A stretch of 64,000 bases of DNA from Armatimonadota bacterium (GCA_018268395.1 JAFDWQ010000008.1:62001-126000), one strand, 5' to 3'. Shown: positions 7,697 through 17,358, numbered from the stretch's first letter. A program made the numbers and translations. Notes: generated from the sequence alone by a model not told the origin.

Positions 7697-8974
7697 ATGT
7701 CTACAAACAGGAAGAACATTAAGCAAAGCTACGCCTCCGCCCTCGATCGGCGCATTCTAACAACAAACATCGTCGTACCTTCGATATCGAAAGCATGTCG
7801 AGCCGCTACGCTTACGATTGCAGGAGTCATGGCATCAAGCGCGAGTGCTCAGATAGAGCAGTATTGGTATCGCGCTCCATTTGGCACGTCCGTCAACAGC
7901 AGCAACATGCCGTTGGCCGACTACTCGATGCCTGGTGCAGCGACGAACGGCAACAGCTTCTTCGCCATCAAGGGCGCCCCCAAGACCAACGGAAACGACC
8001 CACGTAGCTCGCACCTGTGGCAAAGGACCGGTGGCCCTGGCTCCGGAGGGTCTTGGAAGGACTGGGGCGATCGATATCCGAGTCCGGAGACCTTTTCGTT
8101 ACGAGTGCCCCTTGCGACCTACGCAGGCGTCAACGTCCGCGCGAAGACCAACCTTCCGAAGAACTGGTGGTACGACACGATGACCAACGCTCCGGGCATG
8201 TTCACTTGCTTTAGCGAAGTCGGCTTTCAAGGCCCCTCGAGTCGAATCCCTGGAACGACCAAGACGATCGCTCCTGTCATCAACTATAGTGGCTGGAGTT
8301 ATACCATCGACTATGCGGTCAAAGATTACAGCAATCTCTTCTTGCCTGCGGTCGAATTTCAGAACACACCCATCGGCGTTGACATTTATGACATGTGCGC
8401 CGCTGACAAATATACAGCATACGCTGTCGACCAGTACTACCAACTGTGGAGGATCGAAAACCCGTCCGGATTGTGGAACCTCAACAACAATAGCTATTCT
8501 CTTCTTGGTCAGGGGTTCGCATCCGTGTCCGACCAGCCCGGCGATAGGGACTGTTACGCAACCGACTGGAACGGCGAACTTTACGCCGTCTCCAAGACGT
8601 GGGGTCTGACAAACCTCGGTAGGCCGGCCGGGAAGCATATTTGGTCGAGCGTCACGGTATTTGACGGAGGAAAGCACTACGTCATAGCGGCTTGCGACAC
8701 TGGGGTGGGCCTGGGGAACGGAAAGGAGCAGTTGTACACGAAGGCTTATGATTGGGGACTCAACACCTGGCTGTCTTGGAAGGCGTTGGCGCCGCTTCCC
8801 GTTTACCTCGACAAGGCCAGCAATTCGCTGGTCAAACCCTACGTCATCGGCAGCCCCACGTTGGACGAGACCGGCAAGAAGATCGTCGTGGTCGATCAGC
8901 GGGGCACCTACTTCCGTGGGGGATGGAACTGGAACGAAACGACATGGTTATGGGAAAACCACGGTCGACCGTGA
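7697..8974 (+). CDS. Secreted hypothetical protein (425 aa)
   Basis: An exported protein of unknown function. A hydrophobic signal segment (AATLTIAGVMASSASAQ) is preceded by an unusually long N-region, so the start is uncertain: ATG 7697 gives a 52-residue signal, while ATG 7592, preceded by GGGAGGG, gives about 87 residues. The mature part is rich in Trp, Tyr, Gly and Asn, with repeating segments (YAVDQYYQLWRIENPSG, CYATDWNGELYAVSKTWG) resembling beta-propeller or lectin blades. No catalytic motif is recognised. It lies just downstream of the accessory patch and shares its less GC-rich look in the 5' part. Confidence 0.7.
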   Translation: MSTNRKNIKQSYASALDRRILTTNIVVPSISKACRAATLTIAGVMASSASAQIEQYWYRAPFGTSVNSSNMPLADYSMPGAATNGNSFFAIKGAPKTNGNDPRSSHLWQRTGGPGSGGSWKDWGDRYPSPETFSLRVPLATYAGVNVRAKTNLPKNWWYDTMTNAPGMFTCFSEVGFQGPSSRIPGTTKTIAPVINYSGWSYTIDYAVKDYSNLFLPAVEFQNTPIGVDIYDMCAADKYTAYAVDQYYQLWRIENPSGLWNLNNNSYSLLGQGFASVSDQPGDRDCYATDWNGELYAVSKTWGLTNLGRPAGKHIWSSVTVFDGGKHYVIAACDTGVGLGNGKEQLYTKAYDWGLNTWLSWKALAPLPVYLDKASNSLVKPYVIGSPTLDETGKKIVVVDQRGTYFRGGWNWNETTWLWENHGRP

Positions 8975-9040
8975 CACGGTCCTGGGTGTCTTTGGTCAAA
9001 TTGCAGCGCACCACCTGAAGCGGCTTGGTAGCCGGCGTGG

Positions 9041-9078
9041 CCGGGGTGACGTCTCTTGCACCCCGGTCCCATAGGGAC
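9041..9078. repeat. Two-hairpin element, copy 1
   Basis: CCGGGGTG (9041-9048) pairs with CACCCCGG (9059-9066), and GTCCC-ata-GGGAC (9066-9078) forms a second hairpin immediately after it. The same arrangement with different second-hairpin bases is at 26092-26141. It lies at the start of the 645-bp gap between the 7697 gene and glyA. Confidence 0.65.
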
Positions 9079-9097
9079 ACGTTCGATCCTGCCAACG

Positions 9098-9116
9098 GCC
9101 CGACTGTTGGTCGGGC
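9098..9116 (+). terminator. Possible hairpin terminator
   Basis: GCCCGAC and GTCGGGC form a 7-bp stem with loop TGTTG, followed by ttccaatgtg rather than a proper T tract. It may end transcription of the 7697 gene. From here to about 9518 I see no gene, promoter or repeat. Confidence 0.35.
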
Positions 9117-9518
9117 TTCCAATGTGTGGGGGGCTTTCACACTCATCGTCCCACGTCCTTAGAAGCGCCCTCGTGCCGTCGCCGCGCCGTCGCCACAGTC
9201 CGACTACGGATCGACGGAGCAAGCAGAACGGGTCCCACGCCAGGACCTGCGTACGGCCCGACCCTACCGTGAATCTTCCGATGAGAGGCAAGTTCGTGCT
9301 CGCGAATAACGTCGCGCTCCAGCCCCGGGACATTGGCCGCCTACGAGCCTGCGCGCGGCGTCAGAGCGTGGTGCGAGCCATCGGTCGTCTTTGCCGATCT
9401 CTTTAGGCTTTCGACCACGAGCGGCGGTTTGAACCTACGGTGCTGCGAGGCCGATGTGTCACCGATGCATCACGATTCCACTACGACACAGCTAAAAGTC
9501 CCTATCGGCGGGGTCTTG

Positions 9519-9556
9519 CCTGGCTGAAGCCAGGGCTCCTGCGGACTGAAGTCCGC
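9519..9556. repeat. Pair of 16-bp hairpins (6-bp arms, TGAA loop)
   Basis: CCTGGC-TGAA-GCCAGG (9519-9534) and GCGGAC-TGAA-GTCCGC (9541-9556) are members of a dispersed hairpin family also found at 26963-27083, 47185-47222 and 63956-63969. The arms differ while the loop and the following gctcc are similar. They lie upstream of glyA. Confidence 0.75.
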
Positions 9557-9607
9557 GCTCCATGCCCTGCCACCCGAACGCTCCCCCTCCCCGTCCCCGT
9601 TCCCGGA

Positions 9608-9613
9608 TACACT
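9608..9613 (+). promoter_or_regulatory. -10 box of glyA (near-leaderless)
   Basis: TACACT, with the six bases cgaccc between it and the ATG at 9620. No -35 box and no Shine-Dalgarno site are visible. This is one of at least sixteen start regions in the window with the same arrangement. Confidence 0.55.
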
Positions 9614-9619
9614 CGACCC

Positions 9620-10888
9620 ATGTCCGCCGCGACGGTCCATCCGCACCGCATCCCTCTGAAAGAGTCCGACCCCACGGTCGCCGACATCATCCGCAGGGAG
9701 GAGGTCCGGCAGGAACACAACCTCGAGCTCATCGCGAGCGAGAACATCGCGAGCCGCGCCGTGCGCGAGGCGATGTCGTGCGTGATGACCGACAAGTACG
9801 CCGAGGGCTATCCGGGCAAGCGCTATTACGGCGGCTGCGAGGTCGTCGACGAAGTCGAGCAGCTCGCGATCGACCGGGTCTGCGAAATCTTCGGCAGCAG
9901 GTTCGCCAACGTCCAGCCCCACAGCGGCGCCCAGGCGAACATGTCCGTCTACAACGCCTTTCTTAAGCCCGGCGACACGCTGATGGGATTGAGCCTCGCC
10001 GAAGGCGGCCACCTGACGCACGGCTCGCCCGTCGCCTTCAGCGGCCAGATGTACGACATCGCCGCCTATGGCGTCGGCCCGGACGAGCGCATCGACTACG
10101 ATGCCTTGCGGAAGCTGGCCCTAGAACGCAAGCCGAAGATCATCGTCAGCGGGGCGAGCGCCTATTCGCGCGAGATCGATTTTCCCTTCATCATGAAGGT
10201 GGCGGAAGAAGTCGGCGCGCTCCACATGTGCGACATGGCCCATTACGCCGGGCTGGTCGCGGGCGGCGTCTATCCGAGCCCGGTGCCGCACGCGCACATC
10301 GTCACTTCGACCACGCACAAGTCGCTGCGCGGCCCGCGAGGCGGCATCATCCTCTACAACGACGAGCAGTTCGATAAGCCGATCCGGATGTCGGTGTTCC
10401 CGGGCATCCAGGGCGGCCCGCTCATGCACGTCATCGCAGCGAAGGCGGTCGCGTTCGGCGAAGCGCTAAGACCGTCCTTCAAGGACTATGCGGCGCAGGT
10501 GAAGAAGAACGCGGCGGCGCTGGCCAAAGCTTTGACCGAAGGCGGCCTCCGGATCGTGAGCGGCGGTACGGACTCGCACCTGATGCTCGTCGACCTCCGG
10601 CCGTTCGGCGTGACGGGCAAGGTCGCCCAAGAGGTGCTCGAGCGCGTCCACATCACGACCAACCGCAACTCGATCCCCAACGATCCGGAGAAGCCGTTCG
10701 TCACGTCCGGCGTCCGTCTCGGCACCCCCGCCGTCACCACTCGCGGCATGAAGGAGCCGGAGATGGTCCAGATCGCGGAGTGGATCGTGCAGGCTCTGAA
10801 GGGCCGCGACGACGATGCGGTCGCCGCCCAAGTGAAGGCGTCGGTCGTGGCCCTGTGCGAACGGTTCAGCATCCACGACGTGGACTGA
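9620..10888 (+). CDS. glyA: Serine hydroxymethyltransferase
   Basis: A 422-residue SHMT, the usual family length. It interconverts serine and glycine with tetrahydrofolate, supplying one-carbon units in the cytoplasm. Visible hallmarks: the N-terminal [15 protein letters not shown], the substrate/PLP region [15 protein letters not shown], the PLP-lysine motif [14 protein letters not shown], and [16 protein letters not shown]. The ATG at 9620 is chosen because homology begins there ([17 protein letters not shown]) and the TACACT box lies just before it; the open frame extends further upstream. The FG-GAP gene follows after 7 bp, probably in the same transcript. Confidence 0.97.
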   Translation: MSAATVHPHRIPLKESDPTVADIIRREEVRQEHNLELIASENIASRAVREAMSCVMTDKYAEGYPGKRYYGGCEVVDEVEQLAIDRVCEIFGSRFANVQPHSGAQANMSVYNAFLKPGDTLMGLSLAEGGHLTHGSPVAFSGQMYDIAAYGVGPDERIDYDALRKLALERKPKIIVSGASAYSREIDFPFIMKVAEEVGALHMCDMAHYAGLVAGGVYPSPVPHAHIVTSTTHKSLRGPRGGIILYNDEQFDKPIRMSVFPGIQGGPLMHVIAAKAVAFGEALRPSFKDYAAQVKKNAAALAKALTEGGLRIVSGGTDSHLMLVDLRPFGVTGKVAQEVLERVHITTNRNSIPNDPEKPFVTSGVRLGTPAVTTRGMKEPEMVQIAEWIVQALKGRDDDAVAAQVKASVVALCERFSIHDVD

Positions 10889-10895
10889 GGCGGAC

Positions 10896-12302
10896 ATGTG
10901 GGGCGCGCTGCTGGGGAGTCTCGCCGGAGCGTCGCTGACGGCCGAGCCCGCCTTCGTCGACGTCACGGCCGCCGTCGGGCTGAGCCTGGGTAACGACGCG
11001 GCGTGCTGGATCGATCTCGATCAAGACGGTTGGCCCGACCTGGTGACGGCCGGCACCGCCTGGCACAACGAAAAAGGCAAGCGTTTCACCAAGCTCGCGG
11101 ATGTCGGATCTTCCGTCGCCGCCGATTACGACAACGACGGCTTTCCGGACCTCTTCTCGTTCTCCCAGATGAAGCTCTGGCACAACGAGCGCGGCAACGG
11201 CTTCAAGGAGGCGGGCCTTCCCGCCTTGCCGCCGACTTCGAGCCGTGGCGCGTGCTGGGGCGACTTCGACCGCGACGGATTCGTCGACCTCTACGTCGGC
11301 GGGTTCGAAGACTGGGACAGGCAGGTCACCTATCCGAGCTTCGTCCTGATGAACCGGCGCGAGAAGGGGTTTGAGCTGACATGGCAGGACGCGACGTATC
11401 GCACCCGCGGTGTGACCGCCTGTGACTTCGATCAGGACGGCGACCTCGACGTCTATGCCTCGAACTACCGGCTCCAGCCGAACCGCCTTTGGGTCAACGA
11501 CGGATCGGGGCGGTTCGTGGACAACGCGGCCGAGCGGAACGCCGTCGCCACATCGCCCGGTTTCGAAGGCGGCCACTCCATCGGTGCGGCCTGGGGCGAC
11601 TTCGATAACGACGGCCTGATCGACCTCTTTGCGGGGAACTTTGCCCACGTCGACGACCGCGGCGACCAGCCCAAGTCGCGCTTTCTCCGCAACCAAGGCA
11701 AGGCCAAGGGCTTTGCGTTCGAGGACAAAGGAACGTGCGGAGTCTTCTATCAGGAGTCGTACGCCAGTCCTTCTGCGGCCGACTTTGACAACGACGGCGA
11801 CCTCGACCTGTTCTTCACGACGGTCTACTTCCCCGCTTCCTTCGACCGCCCGAACTACCCGGTGCTGTTCCGCAACGACGGCGGGTTCGTGTTCGCTGAC
11901 GCGACGGCCGGATCAGGGCTGGAGAAACTGCCTCCGACCTACCAATCGGCTTGGGCAGACTTCGACCGGGACGGCCGCATCGACCTCGTCTCGGCGGGCC
12001 GATTGTTCGCTAACCGGTCCGCCAAGCGGCACTGGCTCGAAGTGCGGCTCCAGGGCGACGGTCGCAAAGTCGACCGGAGCGCGGTCGGCGCACAAGTCCG
12101 GATCCGGCTGGGCGACAAGGTTCTGACGCGGCAGGTCGAGGCCGGGACGGGGGAAGGCGACCAGAACGACCTCACGCTGCACTTCGGTTTAGGTGACCGG
12201 CATACTGCCGTCGACGTCGACGTGTCGTGGCCAGGGGGACGCAGGCAGACCGTGAGGAGGGTGCCGGTCGACCGCGTGGTGACCGTCCGGTTTCACGGCT
12301 GA
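10896..12302 (+). CDS. FG-GAP repeat / UnbV-ASPIC domain protein
   Basis: A 468-residue exported protein (CRTAC1-like). After a short signal-like start (MWGALLGSLAGASLTAEP) come several FG-GAP/VCBS blades with calcium-loop motifs such as DLDQDGWPDLV, DFDRDGFVDLY, DFDQDGDLDVY and DFDNDGDLDLFF, together a seven-bladed beta-propeller. The C-terminal ~80 residues (VGAQVRIRLGDK, VDVSWPGG) match the UnbV/ASPIC domain. Such proteins are extracellular or surface-bound; substrates are unknown. It starts 7 bp after glyA and ends 3 bp from the convergent DinB gene. Confidence 0.9.
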   Translation: MWGALLGSLAGASLTAEPAFVDVTAAVGLSLGNDAACWIDLDQDGWPDLVTAGTAWHNEKGKRFTKLADVGSSVAADYDNDGFPDLFSFSQMKLWHNERGNGFKEAGLPALPPTSSRGACWGDFDRDGFVDLYVGGFEDWDRQVTYPSFVLMNRREKGFELTWQDATYRTRGVTACDFDQDGDLDVYASNYRLQPNRLWVNDGSGRFVDNAAERNAVATSPGFEGGHSIGAAWGDFDNDGLIDLFAGNFAHVDDRGDQPKSRFLRNQGKAKGFAFEDKGTCGVFYQESYASPSAADFDNDGDLDLFFTTVYFPASFDRPNYPVLFRNDGGFVFADATAGSGLEKLPPTYQSAWADFDRDGRIDLVSAGRLFANRSAKRHWLEVRLQGDGRKVDRSAVGAQVRIRLGDKVLTRQVEAGTGEGDQNDLTLHFGLGDRHTAVDVDVSWPGGRRQTVRRVPVDRVVTVRFHG

Positions 12303-12305
12303 CCG

Positions 12306-12833
12306 TCAAGTCGTCTGGACGCCCGATTTTTTCTTCCACAGTTCGTGGAGCAATACGGCTTGACCACCGTGATAGGAATCGTGCTGCACGACGTGCGCGA
12401 CGACCCATCGGAGCGTGCAGGTGAAGTCCCTTCGCGCGAACTCCTTGTCCGGCTCGATCCCACGTAACGCCTCGAACGACCTCTCCCGGATGCGGTCGTG
12501 AAGGTCGAAGTACCACTCGACGGGCTGAGCAGGAGGCAGGGGCCAGCTCGCTCCGTATTGCTGCGTCTCTTCGCTGAGGAACAGCTTGGTCTCTTCGGGA
12601 TCCCGCTCTCGGCCGCCCGCGAAGTTTTCGAACCAATACGATTCGACGTCGACGATGTGAAGGATCAGGGCACCGATCGAGTGCGAACCGGGAGAAGGTT
12701 GCCACGCCAGCGCCTCGACCGGAGGCGATTCGAGGTTCTCGCGCCACTCGCGGGTGCTGTCGACCAAAGCAGCGAGCAACAGCCCCGTTTCCGGATGGAA
12801 CCCCTCAAGTGGTTTCACGTCGTAATCCGCCAT
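12306..12833 (-). CDS. DinB family protein
   Basis: A 175-residue four-helix-bundle protein of the DinB/YfiT superfamily. The three metal-ligand histidines are in place: His in GALILHIVDVE, and the pair in VAHVVQHDSYHGGQA. Members are metal-dependent, often thiol-transferase-like enzymes of unknown substrate. CATAAT lies 11 nt before the ATG at 12833, with no Shine-Dalgarno site. Convergent with the FG-GAP gene and divergent from the site-2 protease. Confidence 0.85.
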   Translation of the reverse strand: MADYDVKPLEGFHPETGLLLAALVDSTREWRENLESPPVEALAWQPSPGSHSIGALILHIVDVESYWFENFAGGRERDPEETKLFLSEETQQYGASWPLPPAQPVEWYFDLHDRIRERSFEALRGIEPDKEFARRDFTCTLRWVVAHVVQHDSYHGGQAVLLHELWKKKSGVQTT

Positions 12834-12888
12834 GGGTGGGCCCCATTATGCGGGTCCTGGAGCAGCGCGGCCCGCCTGAGTCGTCTAG

Positions 12889-14004
12889 ATGGACATGAGG
12901 TGGGCGTGGCGGGTCGGGCGGTTGGCGGGGATCGACGTGTTCGTCCACTTTACGTTCCTGTTCCTCCTGTTGTGGATCGGGGTCTCGCACTTTTCGGCCC
13001 GCCAAGACTGGGGCGACGCGCTGAGCGGGATCGGCTTCGTCCTCGTGCTCTTCTTCATCGTCGTCCTCCACGAACTGGGCCACGCCTTGGCCGCCAAGAA
13101 GTACGGGATCGGGACGAAGGACATCACGCTTCTCCCGATCGGAGGCGTCGCACGACTGGACCGGATGCCGGAGAAGCCGTCCGAGGAACTGGTCGTGGCG
13201 TTCGCCGGCCCGGCGGTCAACGTGGTCTTGGCGGGGGCGCTCGGTCTCGGCCTGACCTTGTCGCACGGGTGGTCGGATGTTGGCGGCCTTGCCGTGACGT
13301 CCGGACACTGGATCGAACGGCTCTTTTATGTCAATGTAGCGCTCGTCGTCTTCAACCTGATCCCGGCGTTCCCGATGGACGGCGGTCGCGTGCTCCGCGC
13401 CCTTCTGGCGATGAGACTCGACTACGTCCAAGCGACCAAGCTCGCGGCCGCGATCGGTCAGGGACTCGCGTTGCTTATGGGGTTCGTCGGCCTCTTCTTC
13501 AACCCCTTGCTCGCCTTCATTGCGTTGTTCGTCTGGTTCGGTGCCGCCCAGGAGGCACAGAGCGTCGAGATGAAGGGCCTCTTGAGCGGGGTGCGCGTGC
13601 GGGACGTCATGATCACCCGGTTCGAGTCGCTTCGTCCTGACGACCCGCTAGAGGTCGCCGCAGGTCACGTTTTGGCAGGGTTTCAAGAGGACTTCCCTGT
13701 AGCGGCCGAGTCCCGTGTCGTCGGCGTCTTGACGCGCCGAAAGTTGCTCGAGGCCCTGGCGCGAGGAGCCCCGGGGCAGGTCGTCGCCCAAGCGATGGAC
13801 AGGCAGTTCCAGGTCGCAGGCCCGGACGACCCGGTCGACACCGTGTTCGCGAAGTTCACCGACGGGTGCTGTGAGACCGTGCCTGTCGTCGACGAAGGAC
13901 GGGCAGTGGGCGTCCTGACGCTCCATAACGTCGGCGAGTACGTCATGATCGGCCAGGCGAAACGCGAGGGCCGCCAGAGGGGAGCCCACCCGGCCACGTC
14001 GTAG
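12889..14004 (+). CDS. Site-2 protease (M50) with CBS pair
   Basis: A 371-residue integral-membrane metalloprotease. The zinc site HELGH (with upstream FFIVVL) is at about residues 64-68, and the second motif NLIPAFPMDGGRVLRAL follows at about residue 160; the intervening membrane segments match M50B rhomboid-independent proteases. From about residue 235 there are two CBS repeats (VRDVMITRFESL, VVAQAMDRQFQVAG), a ligand-sensing pair typical of this subgroup. Likely role: intramembrane cleavage of a regulator. The start could also be the ATG at 12895. Confidence 0.9.
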   Translation: MDMRWAWRVGRLAGIDVFVHFTFLFLLLWIGVSHFSARQDWGDALSGIGFVLVLFFIVVLHELGHALAAKKYGIGTKDITLLPIGGVARLDRMPEKPSEELVVAFAGPAVNVVLAGALGLGLTLSHGWSDVGGLAVTSGHWIERLFYVNVALVVFNLIPAFPMDGGRVLRALLAMRLDYVQATKLAAAIGQGLALLMGFVGLFFNPLLAFIALFVWFGAAQEAQSVEMKGLLSGVRVRDVMITRFESLRPDDPLEVAAGHVLAGFQEDFPVAAESRVVGVLTRRKLLEALARGAPGQVVAQAMDRQFQVAGPDDPVDTVFAKFTDGCCETVPVVDEGRAVGVLTLHNVGEYVMIGQAKREGRQRGAHPATS

Positions 14005-14018
14005 TCCGCGGCGTCCTG

Positions 14019-14735
14019 TTACGGCCGTCGGACCGGACAGAACATCTGCAAGACGCCGATCTCTCGGTAGCCGAGGTGTGGGTAAAGGCGCGCGCCGTCT
14101 GACGTCGCCAGCAAGACGCTGGTCCGGACGCCGGACTCGCGGTCGTCCTGAAGCAAGCGGCTCATCAGCGCCCGTCCGAAACCCTGACCCCGATAGGGCC
14201 GGTGGACATAGAGGTCGGCGGCCCAAGCGTTCTCTCCGACACGGACGCTCGACGCCCAACCGATGTCGCTGATATCGTCCCAGACGCACGTGATGCGCGT
14301 CCCTTCTTGAAGTTTTCGTTTCTGGGGAGCCGACTGAGGGATCGACGCAAGGACCGGTTCGTCGGTGACGACCCTGGGAGGCGGATCGGACGTAAATTCC
14401 GGGACGTCCGAAAGACCGTGGACGAAAAGCCGCTCGGTGGAGACGGCCCGGTACCCCAAGTCCTTGTACTTCGCCCGCCTGGCGCCGTAACCGTCTTCGA
14501 GGCCTTGGACGTCGCACAGGAAGTGCCAGCCCGTTCCAGACGCGGCGATGCGAGAGACCGTGTCTTCCGGTTCAGTGACCGTGGTGACGACTTCGGTCTT
14601 CCTCGGGTTCCGGCGACCGGGCGGATCGTGCAGGATCCAAAGGCCGTCAAAGCGGTCGAGGAGGTAAGGGCTTGTCCTGCTCTTCAAATGGCAGAACGCC
14701 CTGACGAACACCTCGACCGCTTCGTCGACCGTCAC
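14019..14735 (-). CDS. GNAT N-acetyltransferase
   Basis: A 238-residue protein whose C-terminal ~110 residues carry the acetyl-CoA-binding GNAT fold: motif A is VHRPYRGQGFGRALM and motif B is DGARLYPHLGYREIG. The N-terminal half contains WHFLCDVQGLEDGYGARRAK, the sort of substrate-binding domain found in larger GNAT proteins. The substrate is not predictable. The start is GTG at 14735, with GATAAT 6 nt upstream inside the 3' end of the preceding PEP-CTERM gene, so it may have its own near-leaderless promoter. Confidence 0.85.
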   Translation of the reverse strand: MTVDEAVEVFVRAFCHLKSRTSPYLLDRFDGLWILHDPPGRRNPRKTEVVTTVTEPEDTVSRIAASGTGWHFLCDVQGLEDGYGARRAKYKDLGYRAVSTERLFVHGLSDVPEFTSDPPPRVVTDEPVLASIPQSAPQKRKLQEGTRITCVWDDISDIGWASSVRVGENAWAADLYVHRPYRGQGFGRALMSRLLQDDRESGVRTSVLLATSDGARLYPHLGYREIGVLQMFCPVRRP

Positions 14736-14742
14736 GTACGGA

Positions 14743-15420
14743 TTATCGACCGGTGCGGCGCTTCTTCAGAAGGGCCACCAAGCCTAGTCCCAGCACCGAG
14801 AGGGACGCCGGCTCCGGGACGGGCCCACAGATCGTGTCGACCACGACCTGGTCGACGCCGCAAATCGTCGGCGAGAGGTTTGCGATGGTGATGTGCTCCA
14901 TGGGCGGGCAACTCGCCATCGTCACCGACCACGTCGAGTGCGTCCAACCGTCCGTGAGGTACTGCGAGGTGACCAGGGTCGCGGGGCCGTTGAAGACCGT
15001 GGAGTTGACGGTGACGTCCGGAAGGAACAGGGCTCCGGCGTGGAAGGACGTGATCTGGATCCACACTTCCTTCACGTTCGGGTCGGGGCCGTCGTTGGGG
15101 ATGTCGAACGTGATGCTGCCGTTGGTGATGTCATAGACGCCGCCCCGGCCGCCCAAGGTCGCGAACCAGCCCGCATTGTTGACCGACGACATTTGCGGCG
15201 TCCCGAACGGGTTGACAAAGCCACCGCCGTTGCTGCCCCACACGTTGCCGTCCGGAGCGAGCGGCACGTTCGGCGTGCGGAAGTCCCATTCTTGGACCGT
15301 CGCGTTCGGATTACCCAGCCTCCAGGTCGGAGGGTTCAGGTCGTCGGCCCAGGCCGAGAGCGAGACGAGGGTCAGACCGAGGACCAAGGCGGACCGCGAC
15401 GGAATGTGTTTCGGGTTCAT
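14743..15420 (-). CDS. PEP-CTERM sorting-domain protein
   Basis: A 225-residue exported surface protein. The signal peptide ends near SLSAWAD, and the C-terminus has the full sorting signal: VPEP, hydrophobic ASLSVLGLGLVALL, then KKRRTGR. The body is beta-rich with no recognised catalytic domain. The ATG at 15420 is fixed by an unusually good Shine-Dalgarno site, AAAGGAG, 5-6 nt upstream, which contrasts with most neighbours. Exosortase, needed for processing, is not encoded in the window. Confidence 0.9.
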   Translation of the reverse strand: MNPKHIPSRSALVLGLTLVSLSAWADDLNPPTWRLGNPNATVQEWDFRTPNVPLAPDGNVWGSNGGGFVNPFGTPQMSSVNNAGWFATLGGRGGVYDITNGSITFDIPNDGPDPNVKEVWIQITSFHAGALFLPDVTVNSTVFNGPATLVTSQYLTDGWTHSTWSVTMASCPPMEHITIANLSPTICGVDQVVVDTICGPVPEPASLSVLGLGLVALLKKRRTGR

Positions 15421-15683
15421 GGTTGCTCCTTTGCCGCCACTTGCGGCGATCGGCGAACCACTCATTGGACATCTGTTAAGGGAATGTGACATCCAGGTTC
15501 GAATCCTGCGACAGGGCCATCGGTCCCGGCCCAGATCCGGACGGGAACGATCGGCGGGGCCACAGTGTCAAAGCTAGAGACAGCACGGACTTCTGACCGG
15601 ATCAGAGCGGTCAAGAAGAACCGGCTCGTCCCACTCCTCCAGCGCCCGTGCACCGGACCACTCTCCACCGGTGTACGGTCCAC

Positions 15684-16670
15684 TTATTTCATCAGGCTTT
15701 GGACGGCGCGGACCGCACGGACCTCGCGAGCCTTCCAGTCCCCCGTCAAGACACGAGGCACGATCGCGCCTTCCGCAAGCCGGATCAGAAAGGTGCCGTG
15801 CATCGTCGTCCGGACGCTCTCGCCGTCGCGGAAACCGTCCTGGACGAACGGAACGTCCGGCGCGCAAAGCAGGACGAGGTCGGGCCTTCGACGCCGGCCC
15901 ACAGCCTCCACTTCGGGACTTCTCGACCCCATGTAGCGCTCGTGCCAGAGGCCGGTTGCGAACGCGTCAGTGTCGCAGAACAAGACCTTTTCGGCTCGAC
16001 GGGCGGCGGCGTCCTCGCGGGACTGCTGGGTTTCGGCGATCAAGACGAACTCCTCGCTCTGCCATTCAGGAACCCGGAACGTCGCGATGTCCGTTATGGC
16101 GGAACCGCCGAGTTTGACGGTTTCCCAGTACTCTCGGCCGTACTCCGGCACCCACTCCGTCCCGAACCGTTCTGCAAGCCGACGGGCCAGCGTCGTCTTG
16201 CCCGTCGACTCGGCACCTGTCACGACGACCCGTTTGACGAAGTACGCCCGGACACAAGGTTCGAGGAACTCCCAATGACCGAGGGGATCGTCGCGGACGG
16301 CCGTTCCGGACACGGGGACGGTGCGACGACCTCGATCGACCATGACGTGCCGCGATCCCATCGCAGCCGCGAACGGGGCTCCATAGTCTTCGGAGGAGAA
16401 CACGACGTCGGGAGCCCGGCCGAACGTCTCCACGACGAACCTGGCCCAGGCCACAGGCTCTTCCGGCAACGTGTCCGGAACGGCGACGACCTCGCAATCG
16501 GGGTGGGACTCTTCAAGCCAAGCTTTTCGAAGGTGACCAGGGATCGTCTGCGATTCATGGACGCAGAGCATGACGGTCAACCTGTCGACCTGCCGTCGGG
16601 CCGTCTCGATCAGGAACTTGTGCCCGCGGTGCAGCGGATAGAACTTGCCGATGACGAGCCCGGACGTCAT
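15684..16670 (-). CDS. nadR: NadR-like NMN adenylyltransferase / ribosylnicotinamide kinase
   Basis: A 328-residue bifunctional enzyme. The N-terminal nucleotidyltransferase has GKFYPLHRGHKFLIE (the HxGH motif) and makes NAD from NMN and ATP. The C-terminal kinase starts with the P-loop GAESTGKTTLARRLA at about residue 172 and phosphorylates nicotinamide riboside. There is no N-terminal helix-turn-helix repressor domain as in enterobacterial NadR. The start at 16670 lies 4 bp after the pnuC stop, so the two genes form an NAD-salvage operon. Confidence 0.92.
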   Translation of the reverse strand: MTSGLVIGKFYPLHRGHKFLIETARRQVDRLTVMLCVHESQTIPGHLRKAWLEESHPDCEVVAVPDTLPEEPVAWARFVVETFGRAPDVVFSSEDYGAPFAAAMGSRHVMVDRGRRTVPVSGTAVRDDPLGHWEFLEPCVRAYFVKRVVVTGAESTGKTTLARRLAERFGTEWVPEYGREYWETVKLGGSAITDIATFRVPEWQSEEFVLIAETQQSREDAAARRAEKVLFCDTDAFATGLWHERYMGSRSPEVEAVGRRRRPDLVLLCAPDVPFVQDGFRDGESVRTTMHGTFLIRLAEGAIVPRVLTGDWKAREVRAVRAVQSLMK

Positions 16671-16674
16671 GGGC

Positions 16675-17358
16675 TCAGGAGAGTGGCCCATCGGCCGGCG
16701 GAACGTCGTCGGTCCCTCGCGCTTCGAACTTGCGCCGCCACTCAATGTACCCCGTGACGGCCATCCCGAGGAACACGGCATAAAGGACCGCCATCAGGTA
16801 GAGGCCCCGCCACCAGTACAAGGGCACGTAGACGATGTCGACCGCGATCCAGAACAGCCAGTTCTCGACGTACTTCCGGGTCAACAGATACTGCGCGGCG
16901 AGGCTAAAGACCGTGGTGGCGGCGTCGATGAACGGAGCCGCGTCATGGACGTGCGCCAGCCAGGCCGTCAGGCCGCCCGTCGCGACCACCGAGACCGCGA
17001 TGACGGCCATCGTTTCGCCCCGGGGGGACTTCAGGATGGTCAACTTGGACTTGTCCTCGCCGCCGTAGAGCCACCAGTACCAACCGTAGACCCCGAGCAC
17101 GAAGTAGATCACGTTCAAGACGCCGTCGCCATAAAGCTTCGCCTGCCAGAACACGACCACGCTCGCCGCCGAGTTCACGAGCCCGATCGGCCAGTTCCAA
17201 ATGTGGTCTTTGACCACGAGCCAGACGCACAAGGCGCCCGTGACGAAGGCGACCGCCTCGACCCGTTGAGAGATCTTTGCGACGACCATGTAACCCGCAA
17301 GGGCGCACACGAGGACGAACAGGGCCGTGGCCGCCCAGGCCGCTCGCGAGAGTCGCAT
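16675..17358 (-). CDS. pnuC: PnuC-type nicotinamide riboside transporter
   Basis: A 227-residue membrane protein with about seven transmembrane segments and PnuC hallmarks: WNWPIGLVNSAASVVVFW, YFVLGVYGWYWW and VENWLFWIAVDIVYVPLYW. PnuC carries nicotinamide riboside into the cell by facilitated diffusion, trapped by the kinase encoded next (nadR). The ATG at 17358 is chosen because TAAGTT lies 7 nt before it; a TTG at 17367 would add three residues. It is divergent from thyX with a 33-bp intergenic gap. Confidence 0.92.
   Translation of the reverse strand: MRLSRAAWAATALFVLVCALAGYMVVAKISQRVEAVAFVTGALCVWLVVKDHIWNWPIGLVNSAASVVVFWQAKLYGDGVLNVIYFVLGVYGWYWWLYGGEDKSKLTILKSPRGETMAVIAVSVVATGGLTAWLAHVHDAAPFIDAATTVFSLAAQYLLTRKYVENWLFWIAVDIVYVPLYWWRGLYLMAVLYAVFLGMAVTGYIEWRRKFEARGTDDVPPADGPLS

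Noticed and set aside
9079-9619. Glycine riboswitch upstream of glyA
   Set aside because: No tandem glycine-aptamer features were found, and the -10 box 6 nt from the ATG leaves no room for a leader.
12498-13640. Plus-strand ORF of 380 codons over the DinB gene and the M50 gene
   Set aside because: Crosses two genes with clear motifs and is Arg/Pro-rich throughout.
15649-15675. Inverted repeat CACCGG/CCGGTG as the nadR terminator
   Set aside because: Short stem and no T tract after it on the minus strand; not strong enough to annotate.
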